Part shown: positions 1-6,720 of the stretch, in pieces
How positions within the stretch are numbered: position 1 is the first letter of the stretch
How the letters are laid out: each line of letters starts with the position of its first letter
Assembly (NCBI GenBank): GCA_030684755.1
Contig: JAUXXN010000484.1
Coordinates: 1-11,101, forward strand
From: Hydrogenophaga sp.
Lineage (GTDB): Bacteria > Pseudomonadota > Gammaproteobacteria > Burkholderiales > Burkholderiaceae_C
Length of the DNA stretch: 11,101 nt
Direction of reading: 5' to 3'
Translations under genes and position numbers: made by a program
Notes under the pieces: generated by a model
Told to the model about the DNA's origin: nothing
Database searches by the model: none
The model's input: only the letters and a program-made list of their open reading frames with translations

Positions 1-31
1 GAGCATATCGCCTGCTGAAAAAACAGGCAGA

Positions 32-37
32 TACAAT
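32..37 (+). promoter_or_regulatory. Candidate -10 element upstream of dusB
   Basis: The hexamer TACAAT matches the sigma-70 -10 consensus TATAAT at five of six positions and lies 73 bases before the dusB ATG. No good -35 hexamer is visible 16-18 bases upstream (around 9-15). The match is therefore weak, and it sits near the window edge. A short imperfect hairpin (GCCTG at 10-14 with CAGGC at 24-28) precedes it. The rest of 1-110 shows no convincing gene or Shine-Dalgarno sequence. A very similar string (AGATACAATG) occurs upstream of the rubredoxin gene. Confidence 0.25.
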
Positions 38-110
38 GCCCATCCCTTACGCCCCGCTTTGACCGGGCTCTGCGCCGTTGCGCACCACCAAGAACCATTT
101 TCCCATCGCC

Positions 111-1151
111 ATGCAACTGGGTCCGTACACCCTGCCCAACACGTTGTTTGTCGCACCCATGGCGGGTGTGACGGACCGCCCATTCCGCAAGCTTTGCAAG
201 CGGCTGGGCGCGGGCTATGCGGTGAGCGAAATGGTGACCTCGCGCCCCGATTTGCAGAGCAGCCTGAAGACCTCGCGCCGTGCCGACCACAGCGGAGAAC
301 CCGGCCCGATTGCGGTGCAGATTGCGGGCACCGACGCCCAGATGATGGCCGACGCCGCGCGCTACAACATCGACCGGGGCGCACAAATCATCGACATCAA
401 CATGGGCTGTCCTGCCAAAAAGGTGTGCAACAAATGGGCCGGTTCGGCCTTGATGCAGGACGAAACGCTGGCGCTGGAGATTGTGCAAGCCGTGGTGAAC
501 GCCTGTGCGCCGTACGGCGTGCCGGTGACGCTGAAAATGCGCACCGGCTGGTCTGCCGAGGGTAAGAACGCGCCGACCATCGCGCTGGCCGCCGAGTCGG
601 CGGGCGTGCAAATGCTCACCGTGCACGGCCGCACCCGCGAGCAAGGCTACAAAGGCTTTGCCGAACACGACACCGTGGCTCAGATCAAGAGCCGGGTGAA
701 GATTCCGGTGGTGGCCAATGGCGACATCGACAGCCCCGAGAAAGCCCGCGAGGTGCTCGCACGCACCGGAGCCGATGCGGTCATGGTGGGCCGCGCTGCG
801 CAAGGCAGGCCCTGGATTTTTCGTGAAATTGCCTATTTTTTGGACACCGGCGAACACCTGCCGCCACCCGATTTGGTAGAGGTCAAAGGCTGGCTGTTGG
901 AGCACCTGGAGGACCACTACAGCCTGTACGGCGAATTCACCGGTGTGCGCAGTGCACGCAAGCACCTGGGCTGGTACGCGCAAGCGCTGCCTTTGCCCGT
1001 GGGTGCCGCAGCGGTGTTCCGCGCACATATCAACACCCTGACCACAGCGCAGGCGCAGCTGGACTGTGTACGCGAAAACCTTGATGCCTGGACTACCGCC
1101 GGGCTCGAACACAGCATGACCCGAGAAGACAACTGGAAAATGGCCGCATGA
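111..1151 (+). CDS. dusB: tRNA-dihydrouridine synthase B
   Basis: FMN-dependent enzyme that reduces specific uridines to dihydrouridine in the D-loop of tRNAs, acting in the cytoplasm with NADPH as electron donor. The 346-residue product carries the Dus signatures in order: the N-terminal APMAGVTDRPFR block (residues 15-26), DINMGCPAKKV (95-105) with the catalytic proton-donor Cys100, LKMRTGW (141-147), VHGRTR (171-176), NGDI (203-206) and GRAAQGRPWIF (227-237), the last forming the FMN phosphate site. ATG 111 is chosen because MQLGPYTLPN lines up with the start of E. coli DusB. The frame is open upstream to a TTG at 78, but those 11 extra residues match nothing in the family. No strong ribosome site is visible. 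Its stop overlaps the fis start (ATGA at 1148-1151), so the two are translationally coupled, the classical dusB-fis arrangement of proteobacteria. Family assignment is firm; DusB rather than DusA or DusC rests on the GCPAKKV block and the fis linkage. Confidence 0.96.
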   Translation: MQLGPYTLPNTLFVAPMAGVTDRPFRKLCKRLGAGYAVSEMVTSRPDLQSSLKTSRRADHSGEPGPIAVQIAGTDAQMMADAARYNIDRGAQIIDINMGCPAKKVCNKWAGSALMQDETLALEIVQAVVNACAPYGVPVTLKMRTGWSAEGKNAPTIALAAESAGVQMLTVHGRTREQGYKGFAEHDTVAQIKSRVKIPVVANGDIDSPEKAREVLARTGADAVMVGRAAQGRPWIFREIAYFLDTGEHLPPPDLVEVKGWLLEHLEDHYSLYGEFTGVRSARKHLGWYAQALPLPVGAAAVFRAHINTLTTAQAQLDCVRENLDAWTTAGLEHSMTREDNWKMAA

Positions 1152-1384
1152 GCTCCAACAACAAACTGCACGACTGCGTTCGTGCCAGCCTAGAAGACTA
1201 TTTCCGCGATTTGAACGGCACTGACCCGGCTGGCCTGCACGACATGCTGGTCAAGGCGGTTGAAAAACCGCTGCTCGAAGTGGTCATGGAACAGGCGCAA
1301 AACAACCAGTCACGTGCCGCCCAGTGGCTGGGTCTGAACCGCAACACCCTGCGCAAAAAATTGCTCGAACACCACCTGCTGTGA
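1148..1384 (+). CDS. fis: Fis family DNA-binding nucleoid protein
   Basis: Small homodimeric DNA-bending protein that organises the nucleoid and modulates rRNA/tRNA promoters, recombination and replication. The 78-residue product is mainly the conserved Fis C-terminal core: dimerisation helices (about residues 27-50) and a helix-turn-helix at about 54-75 (NQSRAAQWLGLNRNTLRKKL). The latter is also the DNA-binding segment shared with NtrC-type activators. At 78 residues it is shorter than the 98-residue E. coli protein. The missing part is the N-terminal arm that in E. coli contacts Hin/Gin recombinases, and this shortness is usual for betaproteobacterial Fis. It starts at the ATG overlapping the dusB stop and so shares the dusB transcript. 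In enteric bacteria fis is strongly growth-phase regulated through the dusB promoter; whether that holds here cannot be seen. The following 64-base gap to purH holds no clear terminator, so read-through into purH is possible. Confidence 0.94.
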   Translation: MSSNNKLHDCVRASLEDYFRDLNGTDPAGLHDMLVKAVEKPLLEVVMEQAQNNQSRAAQWLGLNRNTLRKKLLEHHLL

Positions 1385-1448
1385 CGCTCGGTAACCCGCC
1401 GCAGCCCTTGTCTGGCCTCATCCTTTTTCCCTTAACGCTAAACACCCC

Positions 1449-3035
1449 ATGCGCGCACTCATCTCCGTCTCCGACAAAACCGGCATCGTCGAACTGGCCC
1501 AAACCCTGCACGGCCTGGGCGTGGCCCTGATCTCTACCGGCGGCACCGCCAAGCTGCTGGCTGAAAACGGCCTGCCCGTGACGGAAGTGGCCGAAGTCAC
1601 AGCCTTCCCCGAGATGCTGGACGGTCGCGTCAAAACGCTGCACCCCAAAGTGCACGGCGGCCTCTTGGCCCGCCGCGATGTGCCCGAACACATGGCCGCC
1701 CTGAAGGCGCACGGCATCGACACCATCGATCTGCTGGTCGTCAACCTCTATCCCTTTGAAGCCACCGTGGCCAAGCCAGGGTGCACGCTGGAAGACGCGA
1801 TCGAGAACATCGATATTGGCGGCCCAGCCATGGTGCGCAGCGCCGCCAAGAACTGGAAAGACGTGGCGGTGCTGACCGACGCGGCGCAGTACCCCGCCGT
1901 TATCGATGAGCTGAAAGCCAGTGGCAAGCTCAACGACAAAACCCGCTTCGCCCTGTCGGTCGCCGCGTTCAACCGCATCAGCCAGTACGACGGGGCCATC
2001 AGCGACTACCTCTCCAGCATCGAGTTCGAAGAAGGCGCCAGCGTGCCCCAGCGTGCCGAATACCCCGGCCAAGCCAACGGCCGCTTCGTCAAGTTGCAAG
2101 ACCTGCGCTACGGCGAAAACCCGCACCAGACCGCCGCCTTCTACCGCGACCTGCATCCGGCGCCCGGCTCCTTGGTCACGGCCAAGCAACTGCAAGGCAA
2201 GGAGCTGAGCTACAACAACATCGCCGACGCCGACGCGGCCTGGGAATGCGTCAAGAGCTTCGACACACCCGCCTGCGTGATCGTGAAGCACGCCAACCCT
2301 TGCGGCGTGGCCGTGGGCAAGGATGCACTGGAGGCCTACAGCAAGGCCTTCCAGACCGACCCGACCAGCGCCTTCGGCGGCATCATCGCGCTCAACCGTG
2401 TGCTCGACGGCGCCGGAGCGCAGGCCATCAGCAAACAGTTCGTCGAGGTGCTGATGGCGCCGGGCTACACGCCCGAAGCGCTGGAAGTCTTCAAGGCCAA
2501 GGCCAATGTGCGCGTGCTGGAGATTGCACTCCCGCCCGGCGGCCCCACCGCTTGGGACAAGGGTCTGAACCTCACGGACATCAAGCGTGTTGGCTCGGGC
2601 CTGCTGATGCAGTCGGCTGACAACCATGTGCTGCAACGCGCCGACCTGAAGGTGGTCACCCAGTTGCAACCGACCGAGCAGCAATTGGACGATTTGATGT
2701 TTGCCTGGACCGTGGCCAAGTTTGTCAAGAGCAATGCCATCGTGTTTTGCAAAGACGGCATGACCATGGGTGTGGGTGCTGGCCAAATGAGCCGCCTTGA
2801 TTCGGCCCGCATCGCCAGCATCAAGGCCGGGCACGCGAACCTGACGTTGCAGGGAACGGCTGTGGCCAGCGATGCGTTCTTCCCGTTCCGCGATGGTCTG
2901 GACGTGGTGGTCGATGCAGGCGCGACCTGCGTCATTCAACCCGGTGGCTCCATGCGCGATCAGGAAGTGATCGACGCCGCCAACGAGCGCGGCGTGGTCA
3001 TGGTCTACAGCGGCGTGCGCCACTTCCGGCACTGA
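1449..3035 (+). CDS. purH: Bifunctional AICAR transformylase / IMP cyclohydrolase
   Basis: Catalyses the last two steps of de novo purine synthesis: formylation of AICAR with 10-formyltetrahydrofolate to FAICAR, then ring closure to IMP. The 528-residue length is normal for the family. The N-terminal MGS-like IMP cyclohydrolase domain (about 1-145) begins [12 protein letters not shown] and contains STGGTAK (29-35) and a [14 protein letters not shown] block (about 58-71). The transformylase domain follows, with LRYGENPHQ near 219-227 and the catalytic [10 protein letters not shown] motif, whose Lys280-His281 pair is the conserved catalytic dyad. The protein ends in the typical [10 protein letters not shown]...[12 protein letters not shown] block. 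ATG 1449 puts the [11 protein letters not shown] motif right at the N-terminus as in homologues; no strong Shine-Dalgarno is visible. It lies 64 bases after fis on the same strand, consistent with a dusB-fis-purH unit. In many relatives ruvC follows purH; here the next gene is hemL on the opposite strand. Confidence 0.97.
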   Translation: MRALISVSDKTGIVELAQTLHGLGVALISTGGTAKLLAENGLPVTEVAEVTAFPEMLDGRVKTLHPKVHGGLLARRDVPEHMAALKAHGIDTIDLLVVNLYPFEATVAKPGCTLEDAIENIDIGGPAMVRSAAKNWKDVAVLTDAAQYPAVIDELKASGKLNDKTRFALSVAAFNRISQYDGAISDYLSSIEFEEGASVPQRAEYPGQANGRFVKLQDLRYGENPHQTAAFYRDLHPAPGSLVTAKQLQGKELSYNNIADADAAWECVKSFDTPACVIVKHANPCGVAVGKDALEAYSKAFQTDPTSAFGGIIALNRVLDGAGAQAISKQFVEVLMAPGYTPEALEVFKAKANVRVLEIALPPGGPTAWDKGLNLTDIKRVGSGLLMQSADNHVLQRADLKVVTQLQPTEQQLDDLMFAWTVAKFVKSNAIVFCKDGMTMGVGAGQMSRLDSARIASIKAGHANLTLQGTAVASDAFFPFRDGLDVVVDAGATCVIQPGGSMRDQEVIDAANERGVVMVYSGVRHFRH

Positions 3036-3073
3036 GGCTGTCAAGCAGGCCAAGGCCTGTTGTCGCGCATCTC

Positions 3074-3102
3074 TGGGTGCCCGCCTGCGCGGGCATGACG
3101 GC
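3074..3102. repeat. REP-like palindromic unit, copy 1
   Basis: A perfect 7-bp stem, TGCCCGC (3078-3084) and GCGGGCA (3089-3095), closes a 4-base loop. The flanks are TGGG on the left and TGACGGC on the right. The layout resembles the dispersed palindromes of many Burkholderiales and Xanthomonas genomes, recalled as a TGGATTCCCGC / GCGGGAATGACGG type, here in reverse orientation. The stem could also help end transcription from either convergent gene, but no T-run follows. Membership in a genome-wide family cannot be shown from this window. Confidence 0.55.
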
Positions 3103-3141
3103 CAGAGAGGCTAGCCAGTACCGTTCCTGAAAGCACTTGCC

Positions 3142-3179
3142 GCCGTCATTACCGAGAATGCGGGAATCCATGCCCGCAT
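3142..3179. repeat. REP-like palindromic unit, copy 2, inverted relative to copy 1
   Basis: GCCGTCATT (3142-3150) followed by GCGGGAATCCA (3160-3170) resembles the opposite-strand version of copy 1 (GCCGTCAT then a GC-rich palindrome then a CCA end). The inner palindrome is degraded on its left arm (ACCG instead of CCCGC). A second perfect 7-bp stem, ATGCGGG (3158-3164) with CCCGCAT (3173-3179), can form over an 8-base loop and ends 10 bases from the hemL stop, so it may act as a 3' end or stability element for the convergent transcripts. No T-run is present. Confidence 0.5.
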
Positions 3180-3188
3180 GCTTTGCCG

Positions 3189-4490
3189 TTATGCACCCAG
3201 TTGCTTGAACACCGCGCGCGCTGCTACCACGGTGTCCTCAATGTCTTGCACCGTGTGCGCCGTGCTCACAAACCCGGCTTCGTACAGGGCTGGGGCGATG
3301 TACACGCCGCGGTCCAGCAGGCCGTGGAACAAGGTGTTGAAGCGCGGGCCGTTGGTGGTCATCACCTTTGCGTAGTTCTGCGGCAGTTCATCAAACAAGA
3401 AGAAACCAAACATGCCGCCTTGGCTGTCGCCGCACAGTGTCACGCCCTCGGACTTGGCCGCGTCCACCAGACCACTCACCAGCGACTGCGTGCTGGCCGA
3501 CAGTGCTTCATAAAAACCCGGCTTCTGGATCTCTTTCAGCGTGGCCAGACCGCAGGCTGTGGCCACCGGATTGCCGCTCAGCGTGCCGGCCTGGTACACA
3601 CCGCCCAGCGGGGCGAGCTGTTCCATCACCGCACGCTTGGCGCCAAACGCCGCCAACGGCATGCCGCCACCGATCACCTTGCCCATCACGGTCATGTCGG
3701 GCTCAAAACCGGGGATCAGCTGCGCGTACACGCTTTGTGCACCACCCAGCGCCACACGGAAACCCGTCATCACCTCGTCAAATGCCAGCAACGCGCCGTG
3801 TTCTGTACACAGTTCACGGCAACGTTTCATAAACGGCACAGAAGCGCGCACAAAATTCATGTTGCCCGCAATGGGCTCAATCATCAGGCAGGCCACCTCG
3901 GGCCCATGCTCCACAAAGGCGGCTTCGAGTTGCTCGATGTTGTTGTATTCGAGAACGATGGTGTGTTGCACCACTTCGGGCGGCACACCGGCGCTGGTGG
4001 GGTTGCCGAAGGTGGCCAGGCCCGAACCGGCTTTCACCAGCAAGGCGTCGGCGTGGCCGTGGTAACAGCCTTCAAATTTGATGATCTTCTTGCGGCCGGT
4101 GGCGCCACGCGCCAGGCGGATGGTGCTCATGCCGGCTTCGGTGCCCGAGCTGACCAAGCGCACCATGTCGATACTGGGCACCAGCTTGATGATCTCTTCA
4201 GCCAGTTCGACTTCACGTTCTGTCGGTGCGCCATACGAAAAGCCTTCAAGCACGGCTTTTTGCACCGCATCCACGACAGCCGGGTGGCCGTGACCCAGAA
4301 TCATCGGGCCCCAGGAACCGATGTAGTCGATGTACTTTTTGCCGTTGGCGTCCCAAAAATAGGCCCCCTGCGCGCGCTGCACAAAACGCGGCGTGCCGCC
4401 CACCGCCTTGAAGGCCCGCACGGGGGAGTTCACGCCGCCGGGAATCAGAGCTTTGGCGCGTTCAAACAGTTCTTGGTTGCGGTCGGTCAT
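3189..4490 (-). CDS. hemL: Glutamate-1-semialdehyde 2,1-aminomutase
   Basis: PLP/PMP-dependent class-III aminotransferase-fold enzyme that turns glutamate-1-semialdehyde into 5-aminolevulinate, the committed precursor of haem and other tetrapyrroles in the C5 pathway. The 433-residue product shows [21 protein letters not shown] (7-27), [18 protein letters not shown] (53-70), the cofactor phosphate-binding [15 protein letters not shown] (114-128), [10 protein letters not shown] (139-148), FDEVMTGFR (237-245) and [11 protein letters not shown] (268-278), with Lys271 the Schiff-base lysine. AGTLSGNP occurs further on. The frame is open upstream to about 4547, but ATG 4490 ([10 protein letters not shown]) matches the family N-terminus. 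The upstream bases hold only a weak A-rich ribosome site. It lies 53 bases downstream of the ThiD-like kinase gene on the same strand, probably in one transcript, and converges on purH. Length and motifs are complete. Confidence 0.97.
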   Translation of the reverse strand: MTDRNQELFERAKALIPGGVNSPVRAFKAVGGTPRFVQRAQGAYFWDANGKKYIDYIGSWGPMILGHGHPAVVDAVQKAVLEGFSYGAPTEREVELAEEIIKLVPSIDMVRLVSSGTEAGMSTIRLARGATGRKKIIKFEGCYHGHADALLVKAGSGLATFGNPTSAGVPPEVVQHTIVLEYNNIEQLEAAFVEHGPEVACLMIEPIAGNMNFVRASVPFMKRCRELCTEHGALLAFDEVMTGFRVALGGAQSVYAQLIPGFEPDMTVMGKVIGGGMPLAAFGAKRAVMEQLAPLGGVYQAGTLSGNPVATACGLATLKEIQKPGFYEALSASTQSLVSGLVDAAKSEGVTLCGDSQGGMFGFFLFDELPQNYAKVMTTNGPRFNTLFHGLLDRGVYIAPALYEAGFVSTAHTVQDIEDTVVAARAVFKQLGA

Positions 4491-4543
4491 GTTACGTTTT
4501 TTCAAATGGCTGGGCTTGGATGCGAGGAACGGGGTCTTGCTGC

Positions 4544-5476
4544 TCAATGTCGGGTGGTGTCCAGAGGAAAGTCATCTGCACCCAGTGCGGTTTCTGAGGG
4601 CTCTGTACCGCCCGGCTCAATGTCATCTTCGTGGGCCCAGAACAGACGGTCGGGCACGGCATGCCCCATGCCGGGTTGAAAACCAGCGTCTAAACATTGG
4701 TCTAAATAGGTCAGTGCCTCGGCGCAGGCCGATTGGAGATCGGCACCGCCAGCAATGAGCGCACACAGGGCCGCAGACAGCGTGTCGCCCGCGCCCGCAA
4801 ACGTGGCTTCAAAGCGTTCGTAACGTGCAGTTGCCAGCACCGTTTCGGGTGAGGCCAAATGGCTTTCCAAGTATTGGTCTGCGGCGTTGAAACCAGTTAC
4901 TAGGGTGTAGGGCACGCCGTGGGTTGCTGCGGCACGCGCAATCTCGCGCGGGCTCGGCGCACGGTCGCCTTCCCATTCCGGCAGCAACCAGCGACACAGC
5001 GTGCTGTGGTTGCCCACCAACACCGTGGTCTGGGGCAATAACAGCTCGGCGCAGGCATCCAGATAGGTGTCAATGGCCAGTTCGTCCCACCAAGACAGGT
5101 CGGGCATGTAAGTTACTACGGGAACTTCAGCGTAATCGGAGGTGATTTCGGCGATAACGCTGAGATTTTCCGGGCTGCCAACAAACCCAACTTTGAAGGC
5201 TTGCACTGGCATGTCCTCCAGCACGCAGCGTGCCTGGTCGGCCACCGCTTCTTCGTCAAAAGTCACGTGATCGTGAATTTCCGTGGTGTCACGAATGTAG
5301 GCACCCGTGACCACAGACAGCACATGGGCCGACGCGCTGGACATGGCCATGATGTCTGCACTCAACCCCCCCGCGCCGCTGGTGTCATTTGCGTTGAATA
5401 CCATCACGCAGGGTAGGCTGGCTTCGTTGGGGACACCAGCCAAGGTTGAAGGAGCAAATTCAGGGGTGTCAGGCAT
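4544..5476 (-). CDS. Divergent ThiD-like (ribokinase-fold) kinase beside hemL
   Basis: A small-molecule kinase of the ribokinase/ThiD superfamily; such proteins are usually annotated as hydroxymethylpyrimidine/phosphomethylpyrimidine kinase (thiamine pathway). The 310-residue reading shows [16 protein letters not shown] (27-42), equivalent to the ThiD N-terminal AGTDPSGGAGIQADL; VVTGAY (55-60); FKVGFVGS (94-101); [12 protein letters not shown] (226-237), the anion-hole motif; and [13 protein letters not shown] (269-281), equivalent to the ThiD C-terminal GHG block. Classical E. coli ThiD has GTGCTLSAAL with catalytic Cys. Here the position is Asp231, as in general ribokinases and PdxK/PdxY kinases. 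The ThiD segments VLDTVM and TPNLPEA are replaced by [12 protein letters not shown] and LVGNHSTL. An acidic tail (about 282-310) follows the domain. The start is uncertain: ATG 5476 is the closest Met before the fold, another lies at 5521, the frame stays open to 5656, and no start has a good ribosome site. Superfamily is secure; substrate is not. Confidence 0.85.
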   Translation of the reverse strand: MPDTPEFAPSTLAGVPNEASLPCVMVFNANDTSGAGGLSADIMAMSSASAHVLSVVTGAYIRDTTEIHDHVTFDEEAVADQARCVLEDMPVQAFKVGFVGSPENLSVIAEITSDYAEVPVVTYMPDLSWWDELAIDTYLDACAELLLPQTTVLVGNHSTLCRWLLPEWEGDRAPSPREIARAAATHGVPYTLVTGFNAADQYLESHLASPETVLATARYERFEATFAGAGDTLSAALCALIAGGADLQSACAEALTYLDQCLDAGFQPGMGHAVPDRLFWAHEDDIEPGGTEPSETALGADDFPLDTTRH

Positions 5477-5600
5477 GGGGGGAGGTATGAGAGGCAGTGC
5501 GGGCAGGTTCCAGAGAGGCATCAAACCAGCATGCGGAGAGAAATCAGCAGATGGCCGGTCATGAATGACTGGCAAGAAGACTGCGGTTGTCTCATAGGGA

Positions 5601-5628
5601 TAGATACAATGATTGCATTCTATGACAA
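5601..5628 (-). promoter_or_regulatory. Candidate promoter for the kinase-hemL transcript
   Basis: On the minus strand TTGTCA (5628-5623), five of six to the -35 consensus TTGACA, is followed after 16 bases by TATCTA (5606-5601), a poor -10 hexamer. Transcription would begin near 5594 and leave a leader of about 118 bases before ATG 5476, or 73 before ATG 5521. That position would exclude the long upstream part of the open frame from the protein. The -10 match is weak, so this is tentative. Confidence 0.3.
5605..5610 (+). promoter_or_regulatory. Candidate -10 element upstream of rubredoxin gene
   Basis: TACAAT inside the string AGATACAATG, the same ten bases found upstream of dusB, lies 32 bases before the rubredoxin ATG at 5643. 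No -35 hexamer sits at proper spacing: the best-looking one, TTGTCT at 5587-5592, is only 12 bases away. The site overlaps the candidate promoter on the opposite strand, so the divergent gene pair may share this 166-base control region. No other regulatory motif was recognised in 5477-5642. Confidence 0.25.
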
Positions 5629-5642
5629 TGCCTCTTATAACC

Positions 5643-5816
5643 ATGACCGAAACCAAGACTTGGATGTGCCTGATTTGTGGCTGGATCTATGACGAAGCAG
5701 CAGGCGACCCCGAGCACGGTGTAGCGCCTGGGACACCTTGGTCACAAGTGCCCATGAATTGGACCTGCCCTGAGTGTGGTGCGAGAAAGGAAGATTTTGA
5801 AATGGTGCAAATCTGA
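5643..5816 (+). CDS. Rubredoxin
   Basis: Small cytoplasmic one-electron carrier with a single iron held by four cysteines. The 57-residue product contains the two iron-binding knuckles CLICG (residues 9-13) and CPECG (42-46), plus the family aromatic and turn residues: W7, GWIYD (13-17), GDPEHGVAPGTPW (21-33), NWTCPECGARKEDFEMV. It is a complete one-domain rubredoxin. ATG 5643 (MTETKTW) gives the usual few residues before the first knuckle. Further in-frame starts exist at 5628 (ATG), 5622 (ATG) and 5613 (TTG), and none has a Shine-Dalgarno. The gene is divergent from the kinase gene and precedes pilG by 103 bases on the same strand. In Burkholderiales a rubredoxin commonly sits here. Its redox partner cannot be told from the sequence: alkane hydroxylase and oxygen-detoxifying systems are the known uses, and neither is in the window. 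Confidence 0.95.
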   Translation: MTETKTWMCLICGWIYDEAAGDPEHGVAPGTPWSQVPMNWTCPECGARKEDFEMVQI

Positions 5817-5823
5817 CGCTTGT

Positions 5824-5840
5824 TCGCCATGCTGTGGCGA
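5824..5840. terminator. Hairpin after the rubredoxin gene, possible weak terminator
   Basis: TCGCCA (5824-5829) and TGGCGA (5835-5840) form a perfect 6-bp stem over a 5-base loop, starting 7 bases after the rubredoxin stop. No T-run follows; the bases after it are GC-rich. It could attenuate or end the rubredoxin transcript or protect its 3' end, but it is not a canonical intrinsic terminator. The rest of the 5817-5919 gap shows no clear promoter, so pilG could still be reached from the rubredoxin promoter. Confidence 0.35.
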
Positions 5841-5919
5841 GCCCCCGTGGTTCGGACCCCGGGGATCCATGCCTACTGAGCGGCCTCTGTCCTGATCTGT
5901 TTTTTGGAGCAACCCCATT

Positions 5920-6315
5920 GTGAGTAAGACACCTGCACTGAAAGTTTTGGTGGTTGATGACAGCAACACCATTCGTCGAAGCGCTGAGATTTTTCTCAAG
6001 CAGGGTGGGCACGAGGTCCTTCTTGCTGACGATGGCTTCGATGCTTTGTCAAAGATCAACGACTATCAGCCTGATCTCGTTTTCTGCGACATACTCATGC
6101 CGCGACTTGATGGTTACCAGACATGCGCCATCATCAAGCGTAATACCCGTTTTTCCAACATTCCTGTGGTCATGCTTTCGTCTAAAGACGGCGTCTTCGA
6201 CAAAGCGCGTGGGCGTATGGTCGGCTCACAGGAATACCTTACAAAACCCTTTACCAAAGACCAGTTGTTGCAGGCTGTGCAGCAGTTTGGTGCTAACCAT
6301 ACCGGAGCCGTTTGA
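5920..6315 (+). CDS. pilG: Twitching motility response regulator PilG
   Basis: Single-domain CheY-like receiver of the type IV pilus chemosensory (Pil-Chp) pathway. It is phosphorylated by the PilL/ChpA kinase and, in Pseudomonas, promotes pilus extension and surface-linked cAMP signalling. The 131-residue product is one receiver domain: acidic pocket Asp13-Asp14 (LVVDDSNTIRRSAE), phospho-acceptor Asp57 (VFCDILMPRLDGYQ), switch Ser87 (VVMLSSKDG) and Lys109 (YLTKPF). There is no output domain. The start is GTG at 5920, preceded by GGAG at 5907-5910 with a 9-base spacer; no in-frame ATG precedes the receiver fold. Its stop overlaps the pilH start (TGATG at 6313-6317), so the two regulators are translationally coupled. 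The assignment to PilG rather than another CheY is by sequence style (NTIRRSAE) and by the following pilH, pilI, pilJ and pilL. Confidence 0.94.
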   Translation: MSKTPALKVLVVDDSNTIRRSAEIFLKQGGHEVLLADDGFDALSKINDYQPDLVFCDILMPRLDGYQTCAIIKRNTRFSNIPVVMLSSKDGVFDKARGRMVGSQEYLTKPFTKDQLLQAVQQFGANHTGAV

Positions 6316-6680
6316 TGCCAATCCAAAAAGTGTTGATCGTGGACGATTCAAAAACCGAGCTGATGGTTTTGTCGGACCTGCTGATTAAAAATGGTTACAG
6401 TGTGCGCACCGCTGAGAATGCGGAAGAGGCCTTCCGTCGGCTCGGAGAGGAAAAGCCTGAACTCATTTTGATGGACGTGGTGTTGCCTGGTCAAAATGGT
6501 TTCCAGTTGACTCGAGCGATCAGCCGCGATCCGCAATACTCGGACATTCCTATCATTATGTGCACCAGCAAAAATCAAGAAACCGATCGCGTGTGGGGCA
6601 TGCGCCAAGGCGCGCGTGACTACGTTACGAAACCGGTGAATGCCGAAGAGCTGCTGTCCAAAATGCGGGCGCTGGGTTGA
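6315..6680 (+). CDS. pilH: Twitching motility response regulator PilH
   Basis: Second single-domain CheY-like receiver of the Pil-Chp pathway. In Pseudomonas it favours pilus retraction and can draw phosphate away from PilG. The 121-residue product has Asp10-Asp11 (VLIVDDSKTE), phospho-acceptor Asp54 (ILMDVVLPGQNGFQ), Thr84 (IIMCTSK) and Lys106 (YVTKPV), with no output domain. ATG 6315 shares one base with the pilG stop and is preceded by GGAG at 6303-6306 at a good spacing. A TTG immediately upstream (6312) is an unnecessary alternative. The sequence VWGMRQGARDYVTKPV is characteristic of PilH. A 40-base gap with no hairpin separates it from pilI, so one transcript is expected. Confidence 0.94.
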   Translation: MPIQKVLIVDDSKTELMVLSDLLIKNGYSVRTAENAEEAFRRLGEEKPELILMDVVLPGQNGFQLTRAISRDPQYSDIPIIMCTSKNQETDRVWGMRQGARDYVTKPVNAEELLSKMRALG

Positions 6681-6720
6681 GCGAAGCCACACCCTTAGCG
6701 TTACCTCATAAACATCCAGC

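Noticed and set aside
78..110. TTG start giving an 11-residue longer DusB
   Set aside because: The extra residues do not match the family, and ATG 111 aligns with the E. coli DusB start.
1385..1448. TTGTCT at 1408-1413 as a purH -35
   Set aside because: No acceptable -10 hexamer occurs at 16-18 bases; the best is TTAACG.
1284..3053. 589-codon open frame on the minus strand opposite fis and purH
   Set aside because: Its product is a His/Gly/Val/Ala-rich low-complexity string with no domain motif. It is the antisense shadow of purH, whose own motifs are intact and full length.
4491..4547. 19-residue longer HemL starting near 4547
   Set aside because: It would overlap the kinase stop, and the added residues ([14 protein letters not shown]) are not in the family, whose start matches [10 protein letters not shown].
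3183..4679. 498-codon open frame on the plus strand opposite hemL
   Set aside because: It is antisense to a complete hemL and its translation (His/Arg/Gln-rich) shows no recognisable fold; a codon-bias shadow.
5613..5641. TTGCAT and TATAAC with 17-base spacing, an apparently good promoter on the plus strand
   Set aside because: Transcription would begin at about 5648, inside the rubredoxin coding region after ATG 5643, and starting at a later Met would trim the residues before the first iron-binding knuckle.
5824..5880. GC-rich stretch ending GGGGATCCATGCC as a third REP-like unit
   Set aside because: Only the last few bases resemble the element end. The GC-rich arms do not form a good palindrome and the GTCAT end is missing.
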